A DNA stretch of 6,916 nucleotides, taken from assembly GCA_002331045.1 (NCBI GenBank), contig DCYK01000052.1:1-6916 (forward strand), read 5' to 3'. The position numbers were made by a program, and so were the translations under genes. A model generated the notes under the pieces. That model saw only the letters and a list, made by a program, of their open reading frames with translations, had not been told where the DNA came from and did no database searches. The stretch is from Candidatus Saccharibacteria bacterium UBA2112 (GTDB lineage Bacteria > Patescibacteriota > Saccharimonadia > Saccharimonadales > Saccharimonadaceae). Of this stretch, positions 1 through 5,502 are shown in pieces; the stretch's first letter is position 1; each line of letters begins with the position of its first letter.

Positions 1-9
1 TTATGCTAT

Positions 10-18
10 TGTAATAAT
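10..18 (+). promoter_or_regulatory. Possible extended -10 box for the first small gene
   Basis: The sequence reads TG, one base, then AATAAT (5 of 6 matches to TATAAT). Transcription would begin near 25, leaving a leader of about 15 nt before the ATG at 40. Any -35 box lies outside the window. The enclosing word TTGTAATAAT (9-18) recurs almost unchanged before rplU, and in a one-base-shorter form before the GalU-like gene, which raises its credibility. Confidence 0.45.
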
Positions 19-39
19 ACAAAAGGCATAAACATAAAC

Positions 40-243
40 ATGGGTATTTTTCGAAGAAAAGTTAGTTTCACCAGACATGATCCATTGGATGATGGGCTGA
101 AGGATGCGATTCAGGCTGAACAAAAAGAGGCTGATGCATTTACGCTACGCGATCCATCTGGGGATGAACTGACCGAGAAGTGGAATGCAATCGTCAAAGA
201 TGTTGAAAAAGATCCCGGATGGTTCACGTTTCACGAAGATTAG
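40..243 (+). CDS. Small hydrophilic protein of unknown function (67 aa)
   Basis: I do not recognise this protein. It is short, highly charged and has no membrane segment or signal peptide, so it is probably cytoplasmic. A basic start (GIFRRK) is followed by an acidic, helix-prone body with many Asp, Glu and Lys, and an aromatic tail (PGWFTFHED). A coding call is supported by the plausible extended -10 box upstream, by amino-acid composition typical of a soluble protein, and by the 18-nt gap to the metallopeptidase downstream. There is no convincing ribosome binding site: AAGG at 23-26 is 13 nt from the ATG, which is too far. The pairing with the metallopeptidase could mean a substrate, adaptor or inhibitor, but nothing in the sequence shows this. 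Confidence 0.6.
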   Translation: MGIFRRKVSFTRHDPLDDGLKDAIQAEQKEADAFTLRDPSGDELTEKWNAIVKDVEKDPGWFTFHED

Positions 244-261
244 TACTATACTATATATAGC
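241..261 (+). promoter_or_regulatory. -10 box and palindromes directly before the metallopeptidase start
   Basis: The spacer holds TATACT at 247-252, a good -10 hexamer, whose predicted start of transcription (about 259-262) falls on or within three bases of the ATG at 262. The mRNA could therefore be leaderless, and no Shine-Dalgarno is present. The spacer is built of two exact palindromes, TAGTACTA (241-248, overlapping the upstream stop codon) and CTATATATAG (251-260). These could be an operator or simply the result of AT-rich promoter sequence. No clear -35 was found. Confidence 0.45.
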
Positions 262-642
262 ATGCAGGAACTTACTGATGAACAATTCGACGCACTCATC
301 ACTCGTGCTATGGATGAATTGCCGCAGGAATACATTACCGGTCTGGAAAACGTTGCGATTGTTATGGAGGACGAGCCAAGCCCGCAGCAGCGCGAAAAAA
401 TGAAGCTACGCGATGGTACGGTACTATTGGGACTTTATGAAGGAGTGCCGCTCATACATCGTGGTAATGGCCCGGTTGTTGGTATGCCAGACAAGATCAC
501 GCTGTTCAAGCACTCGATCCTCCGTGTGACGCATAATGAAGAGGAACTGTTTGAACAAATCAAGCGAACGCTGTGGCATGAAATTGCGCATTACTATGGC
601 CTAGATCACGGGCGTATTCACGAACTTGAGCATAAAAAATAA
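262..642 (+). CDS. Zincin_1-type (PF06262) minimal zinc metallopeptidase
   Basis: This is a 126-aa putative zinc-dependent peptidase, probably cytoplasmic as it has no signal peptide or membrane segment. The zinc site HEIAHYYGLDH occupies residues 106-116: His106 and His110 as ligands, Glu107 as catalytic base, Gly113, and His116 as likely third ligand (HExxHxxGxxH). The N-terminus also fits the family: an acidic helix ending in LPQEY, then a strand with IVMEDEPS (33-40), LLGLYEG (55-61) and MPDKITLF (75-82). The length is normal for this family of very small zincins, whose substrates are largely unknown. The protein is complete and ends with a Lys-Lys tail. The ATG at 262 has no SD and sits just after a -10 box. 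Family assignment is firm; biological role is not. Confidence 0.9.
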   Translation: MQELTDEQFDALITRAMDELPQEYITGLENVAIVMEDEPSPQQREKMKLRDGTVLLGLYEGVPLIHRGNGPVVGMPDKITLFKHSILRVTHNEEELFEQIKRTLWHEIAHYYGLDHGRIHELEHKK

Positions 643-646
643 GTTT

Positions 647-663
647 ACTATATCTGGTATAGT
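647..663. repeat. Inverted repeat over a -10 box (ACTATA / TATAGT)
   Basis: The perfect 6-bp arms ACTATA (647-652) and TATAGT (658-663) are separated by 5 nt. The right arm is itself the -10 hexamer of the promoter for the large surface protein. It may be an operator-like dyad or a chance result of AT-rich promoter composition. It is too weak and lacks a T-tract, so it is not a terminator for the metallopeptidase gene. Confidence 0.35.
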
Positions 664-723
664 GACTTGGCGCTGATTACTCTTAGTGCTTTTCAAGGGT
701 AGGGTAAAGTGCTACACTACAAT
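655..723 (+). promoter_or_regulatory. Promoter region for the large surface protein
   Basis: The best candidate is an extended -10, TGGTATAGT at 655-663, predicting a start near 670 and a 5' leader of about 114 nt. Upstream is an AT-rich run but no good -35, as is usual for extended -10 promoters. A second candidate is TGCTACACT at 710-718, overlapping TACAAT at 718-723, with a poor -35 (TTTTCA, 690-695) 17 nt upstream of TACACT. It would give a leader of about 55 nt. The 643-783 interval otherwise holds no gene. A weak CCTG/CAGG hairpin (747-766) precedes the ribosome binding site. Confidence 0.45.
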
Positions 724-773
724 CAGTTGAGAGTTAATGTAATAAGCCTGTTGGTGGTGGGCCAGGTTGACGT

Positions 774-778
774 AGGAG
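774..778 (+). promoter_or_regulatory. Ribosome binding site that fixes the start of the surface protein
   Basis: AGGAG lies 5 nt before the ATG at 784. This is one of only two convincing Shine-Dalgarno sites in the window. With the signal peptide that begins immediately after, it selects ATG 784 over the in-frame GTG at 709. Confidence 0.75.
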
Positions 779-783
779 TGTGC

Positions 784-3700
784 ATGAAAATTGCGAGGAA
801 GAAACTATATCAACGAGTAACAAGTCTGAGTGCGGCATTCATGCTGGTTTTGAGCACGGCAACGGCAAGTATGCCGTTTATTTTTACCCAAACCGCAGTA
901 GCAGCGAGTGCTAGTGATGTATGGATTACGGCGGCAATGCCAGATCCCGATGATACTGACGCAAATGGCGAGTATATCGTCCTCGAAAACCAAACGACTG
1001 CACCGATCAATATGAATGGGTGGCTGATTAATGATGGTGGGTCGGCAGGTACGCTGACAGGAACGATTGCGGCTAGCAATAGCTATAAGATCTGTCGCGA
1101 TACAAATGTCGCAACGAGCACGGCGACTGACTGCGACGAAGAGTGGAGCGGAATGAGTCTCGCAAATAGCGGTGACACGATCACACTCAAAGAAGCTTCG
1201 ACGATCATTGACCAAGTAGCATACACCAGTAGTACCGAAGGCAACGAAGTCACATTTAGCTCTCATGTTGCACCCGGAACGGTTTCGGTTTGTGCGAGTG
1301 GTTGTGATTACACCTCACTGCAAGATGCGGTGAATGCCGTAGCTGTTGGCGGCACGGTGAATATCGAAGGTGATCTGACGCTTGGTGCTCAAGTGACCGT
1401 TAACAAAAGTGTAACGATTAATGGTGGCGGACATATGATCAACGCTAGTTATGTCTATACGAATAACTCAAATAACTCGGGCATCGGCATCATCAATACG
1501 AGCAATGTGACGATCAATAACCTGACGGTTGAAGGCGTTGCCGGCACGAATCTGCATGGTATCAATATTTATCAGTCTAGTGGCGTGCAACTGACGAACG
1601 TCAGCTCGAATAACAATGATAAATCAGGTGTTTCGATCAACGGCTCTGTCGTCACAGTCGAAAATATTTCGACAAGCGGACATGTATTCCCATGGCACGG
1701 CATCAATGCAGATAGAGACGGAACAGTTCTCACTATTAACGGTACAAGCAGCCATAATGACGATATTGACGTTTTTGTTGATGATACGACATTAGATGTC
1801 ACGGTAAATGATCTAAATGATCAATACGACGTAACAAATTATGGCAATGCCGCTGTATACACGCTCAAGCCCGAGACTCCACCATGTAGCAGCGACCCAA
1901 CGACATTTGATACGTTTGCCAACGGTTCGGTTGACGGCCAATACGGCTGGAAGTCGACGGGCAATTACGATCAAGCAATTGTTTACAACACCTATGGCTA
2001 TACCGATTTTGGTTGTAAATCACTGCGTATTTCCAATGCGCTGACATCTGGTGCGTTTGGCGATCAAACATTCTCGTATGAAACGACTAACGAAGCTGGC
2101 GAGACCAGCGCCGAAAACGGTGGTTTGTCTGGTGGTACGCGCCAAGATCACTTTGAGGCGAGTTGGGATATCGCTTCAACAACAGGTGCCTACCAGCCTG
2201 ATTTACAGGTCACTGTCAGCCCTGATCGTGGCGATGGTGCGCGAATGGGCTGGATCCAGGTCAAGGATGAAGTCGATGGCCTGGCGGTGAATGTTTATGA
2301 TTATGACGCCGAGACCGATAACTTTGTCTATTACCCAGATGTCGCCAGCGGACTTGACCGCACAGTACCGCATACGGTCAAGGTGGCGATAGATTTTGTT
2401 GATGGCGTTGGCAACGATATCGAAAAGATCTATGTTGACGGTAATTTGGTACATACTGGCACGACCTGGGAGGATTATTTCCGCGACCAAGAGAACAACC
2501 CAACGCGAACCGTCGACTCGCTGCTATTCCGCGTCGCGGGTACAACAGCACCAGCAACAAGCGGCAACGGCTTTTTGGTCGACAACGTGAATATTGCGAC
2601 TAGCAACGATACGACCCGTCCAGAGGTGAGCTTCGTTACTCCGAGTACAGAGGGCCAAGCGTTCGCTGGCGACTTGAACGTAGAATTCCAGGCTAGTGAC
2701 AATGTCGGTCTGAGCAGTATGGCGGTGAACATCAAAGATTCTGCTAATAGCGCACACTTGGGTAGCTGCGGTTCTGTCAGTAGCCTCGATGGCGCAACGC
2801 CATACACGCTAAATTGTACGATTGACACGACCAACTTTGCCGATGGATCATACTACCTGCGTGCTGGTGCGACAGATGTCAATGGCAACAACAAAACAAT
2901 TAGCCGCAATGTGATATTTGATAACACCAAACCAAACGCATCGTTCACCTCGCCAGCCAATGGTGATGTTGTGCCGGGTGATGTGACGGTCACTGGTACC
3001 GCGACAGACGCGACAAGCGACGTCAAAGAGGTGAAGTACACCGTTACCGAAGTTAGCGGTATTGGTGGAACATATATTGGTTCCGTCACGAACGGTACAG
3101 CAACTTACGATGACAGCACGGATACGTTTGAATTTGACGTAAACGACCTCGATGATGGCTACTATCGCCTGAAGGTCCAGGTATTTGATAATGCTGGCAA
3201 TCACCGCTACAAGTATATTGATGTGTACGTTGATAGCACAAAGCCAGTTGTGAATCTTGAAAGTCCAACAACAAACGCCTTTGGTAGCGATACCGATCTA
3301 GTCATCACAGCAACCGACGATACAGGCCTCGACAAAGTCGTTGCTAATATTTACGAAGACGGCGTCAGCGGCGTTTACAAATCGACACAAGCGACCGTAC
3401 CGGGCAATGCGACAAGCTATACGCACACTGTCGATCTGTCGAGTTTGCCAGATGGTGATTACTACGTAAAGTATAATGCGCTCGATACCGCTGGTAACCT
3501 GGCACAGACAAAGACATTTAACTTTACGATTGATGACACGAATCCCCAACTGACTATTGATACTCCGGCCGACGAATCGTTGATCTCTGGTGTCTTTAGT
3601 GTCGAAGGCAAAGCAACCGATAGCGGTTCGGGAATCGATGATGTTCGTTATAGAATCCGCGAATACAATTCAGATGATACGCTTGGTGGCGCCGTTGTGT

Positions 3701-4458
3701 CATGGACGTCGATCTCGTTTGATGCAACAACAGGTGAGTGGTCATTCCCGGTTGATCTGGATGATGGCAAATACCGAATCATCGTCAGAACCCTGGATGA
3801 AGCTGGTAATGGCCGCACCAAGCGCGTCGATGTGATGATCGATAGCACTGCACCAGTAATTGTTATTAGTTCGGCAAGTAAAACACAAGTAAGTGGCACG
3901 ACAGAACCTGATCTAGCAGTTGAAGTATTTGTTGATGGTGTGTCTGCTGGTAACACGATCGCAGATTCATCTGGTGATTGGACGCTGACGTTCTCCCCTG
4001 AGCTCGGTAATGGTAACTATGAAATTACGGCGGAGGCTTCCGATATCGCAGGTAATGAGGGTAAATCATCGGTTTACCCACTGACGGTAATGTCAACAGT
4101 AGAAGACGATAACACGAATGGTGGTGGTCCAGACTCTGCTCCTGCGGATGCAACTAACCAAGCGACGACGCTCGATAATGGTACAGATACCCCAGTTGTT
4201 GCATTTAATCAAGCAACGCAAAATCCAGCAACAGACGATGATGCGGAAGTTCTTGGTGCGCAGACGGAAGGTGATGAAGCGAGTACGGGTACAGATTCTG
4301 ACAACGAAGAAGTACTGGGTACAAATACCAGTGCTGACGAGAAAGATGGTGTATGGACGATCTTTGGTCTCGCATGGTATTGGTGGCTATTGATACTGGC
4401 TGCTATCAGCGTGTTTGCATGGTGGCTGACTCGACGCTTCCGTACAAATGAGGCGTAG
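784..4458 (+). CDS. Giant secreted membrane-anchored surface protein (LTD, beta-helix, LamG-like, five Ig-like repeats)
   Basis: This 1224-aa exported protein is probably displayed on the cell surface for adhesion or binding. Residues 1-40 form a signal peptide: a basic n-region (KIARKK), a hydrophobic core, and AVA before the cleavage point. Residues 45-160 match a lamin-tail domain (acidic DPDDTDANGEYI, then NMNGWLINDG and NSGDTITL). Residues 165-360 form a pectate-lyase-like right-handed beta-helix with GIGI, GINI and GVSI turns and no recognisable catalytic set. Residues 372-607 resemble a concanavalin/LamG-like fold (IEKIYVDGNLVHTG). Residues 611-1102 hold five Ig-like repeats. An acidic Asn/Asp/Thr-rich linker follows, with two VLG motifs, then a Trp-rich membrane segment (about 1190-1215) and a basic tail (TRRFR). 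The eight cysteines fall as four close pairs, which suggests disulfides. There is no LPxTG. The gene has its own promoter and terminator. Domain order is well supported; the ligand is unknown. Confidence 0.9.
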   Translation: MKIARKKLYQRVTSLSAAFMLVLSTATASMPFIFTQTAVAASASDVWITAAMPDPDDTDANGEYIVLENQTTAPINMNGWLINDGGSAGTLTGTIAASNSYKICRDTNVATSTATDCDEEWSGMSLANSGDTITLKEASTIIDQVAYTSSTEGNEVTFSSHVAPGTVSVCASGCDYTSLQDAVNAVAVGGTVNIEGDLTLGAQVTVNKSVTINGGGHMINASYVYTNNSNNSGIGIINTSNVTINNLTVEGVAGTNLHGINIYQSSGVQLTNVSSNNNDKSGVSINGSVVTVENISTSGHVFPWHGINADRDGTVLTINGTSSHNDDIDVFVDDTTLDVTVNDLNDQYDVTNYGNAAVYTLKPETPPCSSDPTTFDTFANGSVDGQYGWKSTGNYDQAIVYNTYGYTDFGCKSLRISNALTSGAFGDQTFSYETTNEAGETSAENGGLSGGTRQDHFEASWDIASTTGAYQPDLQVTVSPDRGDGARMGWIQVKDEVDGLAVNVYDYDAETDNFVYYPDVASGLDRTVPHTVKVAIDFVDGVGNDIEKIYVDGNLVHTGTTWEDYFRDQENNPTRTVDSLLFRVAGTTAPATSGNGFLVDNVNIATSNDTTRPEVSFVTPSTEGQAFAGDLNVEFQASDNVGLSSMAVNIKDSANSAHLGSCGSVSSLDGATPYTLNCTIDTTNFADGSYYLRAGATDVNGNNKTISRNVIFDNTKPNASFTSPANGDVVPGDVTVTGTATDATSDVKEVKYTVTEVSGIGGTYIGSVTNGTATYDDSTDTFEFDVNDLDDGYYRLKVQVFDNAGNHRYKYIDVYVDSTKPVVNLESPTTNAFGSDTDLVITATDDTGLDKVVANIYEDGVSGVYKSTQATVPGNATSYTHTVDLSSLPDGDYYVKYNALDTAGNLAQTKTFNFTIDDTNPQLTIDTPADESLISGVFSVEGKATDSGSGIDDVRYRIREYNSDDTLGGAVVSWTSISFDATTGEWSFPVDLDDGKYRIIVRTLDEAGNGRTKRVDVMIDSTAPVIVISSASKTQVSGTTEPDLAVEVFVDGVSAGNTIADSSGDWTLTFSPELGNGNYEITAEASDIAGNEGKSSVYPLTVMSTVEDDNTNGGGPDSAPADATNQATTLDNGTDTPVVAFNQATQNPATDDDAEVLGAQTEGDEASTGTDSDNEEVLGTNTSADEKDGVWTIFGLAWYWWLLILAAISVFAWWLTRRFRTNEA
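2614..4089 (+). repeat. Five tandem Ig-like repeats within the surface protein
   Basis: The repeats span residues 611-713, 715-818, 819-917, 919-1021 and 1022-1102 of the protein. Each of the first four starts with a D-x-T-[KRN]-P type boundary (TTRP, NTKP, STKP, DTNP) and the fifth with STAP. Each has a late-strand motif D-G-x-Y-[YR] followed by [DN]-x-x-GN: ADGSYY at 686, DDGYYR at 790, PDGDYY at 889, DDGKYR at 993 and a divergent GNGNYE at 1075. Spacings are 104, 99, 104 and 82 residues. The copies have diverged strongly at DNA level, so this is an old array. The fifth, shorter unit (SGTTEPDLAVEVFVDG) resembles the Big/Ig-like type seen in RTX-style adhesins. Such arrays commonly act as stalks that hold a distal binding head away from the cell. 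Confidence 0.85.
4231..4341 (+). repeat. Duplicated acidic linker unit carrying EVLG
   Basis: Two degenerate units (TDDDAEVLGAQTEGDE and TDSDNEEVLGTNTSADE) lie 21 residues apart between the last Ig-like repeat and the membrane anchor. The second VLG is 10-11 residues before the hydrophobic segment. The same tripeptide occurs in the neighbouring CAP protein directly outside its first membrane helix. Confidence 0.6.
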
Positions 4459-4500
4459 TGCATGCAGTTGAGACGAATAAAGACTGTTAAAAAGCAAAAT

Positions 4501-4533
4501 GAGAGATCGCAAAACGCGGTCTCTCGTTTTTTT
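4501..4533 (+). terminator. Rho-independent terminator after the surface protein gene
   Basis: A 10-bp stem (GAGAGATCGC with GCGGTCTCTC, one U-G wobble) has a 5-nt loop AAAAC and is followed by G and then seven T. It lies 42 nt after the stop codon and separates the surface protein transcript from the CAP gene. Confidence 0.93.
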
Positions 4534-4546
4534 GCCTGAACTGAGG

Positions 4547-4552
4547 TATACT
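4547..4552 (+). promoter_or_regulatory. -10 box for the CAP protein gene
   Basis: TATACT sits between the terminator and the ATG at 4576. It predicts a start near 4559 and a leader of about 17 nt. There is no recognisable -35, since the expected place falls in the terminator, and no Shine-Dalgarno before the ATG. The same word TATACT precedes the metallopeptidase gene. Confidence 0.45.
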
Positions 4553-4575
4553 TATTGACATAAACAGTATTTGCT

Positions 4576-5478
4576 ATGAAAAAAACAAAAAGAACAGCAA
4601 CGACAAAAATAGCCACAGCGCATAAAAAAGTACGCCATCACGTTAAGATGGCGGTGGTGCCACACAAGAAGAATCAGTTTCGGCCACATCTTGTCCGTGC
4701 GCATGGTGTAGTGGTGATGTTGGTTATTGTTGCGACGTTAGTGTTTGGATCGAATTGGCTGACAACGGGATCTGTACTGGGTGATAAGGCGGTAGTGACA
4801 ACGGACGCTTTGTTGCAACAGGCGAATGCTCGACGGGAGCGGCAACAGTTACCCGCGCTGTATACTGACCCGCAGTTATCCCAGGCGGCATTTTTGAAAG
4901 CACAGGATATGTTTACTCAACAATATTGGGCGCACGACGCACCCGATGGAACAACGCCTTGGCAATGGTTCGCGAAGGCGGGGTATAACTATTCGTATGC
5001 GGGTGAAAATCTGGCAAAGAATTTCACAACAGCTGACGCGACCGTTTCTGCCTGGATGGCATCGGCGAAGCACCGTGATAACCTACTGGGACGCGAGTAT
5101 ACCGATGTTGGTTTTGCCGTTGTTGATGGCAAACTGAATGGCAAAAATACTACATTGATCGTAGCACTATTTGGCCGTCCAGCTAGTGCAGTTGCCGGCG
5201 TGTCGAGTCCGGTCGAGAATACCGCACCAATTACTGGTGGGATGAGTATCATGACGCAGTTTGGTGTGGCGCTCCAGTCAATGACGCCAGCCGCTTTGAG
5301 CTCGGTATTGCTGCTATTGACAGCAGCGATTGTCGCTCTGATGGCGCATACGTACCGACGCCGTCTACCGATGGCAGTGCAGCGGACATGGCAGTACCAT
5401 CATGGCTTGTTCAAAGCGGTCGGATTTATGGCCGTAGTTGTTATGCTACTGGCACTCTATTCTGGCGGACAAATATAA
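4576..5478 (+). CDS. CAP (SCP/PR-1) domain protein with three membrane segments
   Basis: This is a 300-aa membrane protein with a CAP-family domain outside the cell. Residues 1-42 are strongly basic (many Lys, Arg, His) and cytoplasmic. TM1 is about 44-62, followed by SVLGD at 66-70. The CAP domain spans about 75-205. Its signature residues are His120 in YWAHDAPDGTTPW, Glu144 in YAGENLA, His166 in KHRDNLL, and the core strand YTDVGFAV (175-182). TM2 (about 239-258), a basic loop with RRR, and TM3 (about 281-297) follow, so positive-inside charge puts the CAP domain and C-terminus outside. Bacterial CAP proteins have been linked to lipid binding and surface functions; their activity in this lineage is not established. 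The segment PHKKNQFRPH before TM1 resembles a juxtamembrane motif I recall from other CPR CAP proteins. It is 24 bp from the next gene. Confidence 0.92.
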   Translation: MKKTKRTATTKIATAHKKVRHHVKMAVVPHKKNQFRPHLVRAHGVVVMLVIVATLVFGSNWLTTGSVLGDKAVVTTDALLQQANARRERQQLPALYTDPQLSQAAFLKAQDMFTQQYWAHDAPDGTTPWQWFAKAGYNYSYAGENLAKNFTTADATVSAWMASAKHRDNLLGREYTDVGFAVVDGKLNGKNTTLIVALFGRPASAVAGVSSPVENTAPITGGMSIMTQFGVALQSMTPAALSSVLLLLTAAIVALMAHTYRRRLPMAVQRTWQYHHGLFKAVGFMAVVVMLLALYSGGQI

Positions 5479-5495
5479 ACAAAGTCTTGTATAAT
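5466..5495 (+). promoter_or_regulatory. Promoter of the GalU-like gene, placed for a leaderless mRNA
   Basis: A perfect -10 TATAAT lies at 5490-5495, with CGGACA (4 of 6 matches to TTGACA) at 5466-5471 and an 18-nt spacer. The -35 overlaps the end of the CAP gene. The predicted start of transcription (5502-5503) coincides with the ATG at 5503. No Shine-Dalgarno exists in the 24-bp gap. Confidence 0.7.
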
Positions 5496-5502
5496 AACAC
5501 AC

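Noticed and set aside
185..403. 72-codon frame overlapping the first two genes
   Set aside because: It lies out of frame across the end of the small gene and the start of the metallopeptidase, both better supported, and its translation resembles no protein family.
709..783. In-frame GTG at 709 as start of the surface protein
   Set aside because: It would put 25 extra residues before a clear signal peptide, has no Shine-Dalgarno, and overlaps a candidate -10 box. ATG 784 has AGGAG at 5-nt spacing and starts exactly at the basic n-region.
805..1266. Antisense open frame (153 codons) under the lamin-tail region
   Set aside because: It is a shadow of the strongly supported plus-strand gene; the translation is Cys/Arg-rich and without domain-like pattern.
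2475..2834. Antisense open frame (119 codons) under the LamG/Ig boundary
   Set aside because: It is a by-product of codon composition in the repeat-rich gene; there is no promoter, RBS or family signature.
2614..4089. Tandem DNA repeats or CRISPR-like array
   Set aside because: The periodicity of about 300 bp is at protein level only (Ig-like domains); the DNA copies are highly diverged, with no short identical repeats and spacers.
784..4458. UGA=glycine code (Gracilibacteria/SR1)
   Set aside because: More than 1200 codons of a glycine-rich gene contain GGN codons and no in-frame TGA, which would be expected often under that code.
4100..4458. LPxTG sortase signal at the end of the surface protein
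   Set aside because: No LPxTG or close variant is present in the linker or before the membrane segment; only the VLG repeats stand there.
4555..4560. Perfect TTGACA before the CAP gene as a -35 box
   Set aside because: A matching -10 would have to lie at about 4578, inside the coding sequence and after the ATG, with no TATAAT-like word there.
4209..4616. Antisense open frame (135 codons) crossing the terminator and CAP start
   Set aside because: It runs through a strong plus-strand terminator and both flanking genes and has no supported start signal.
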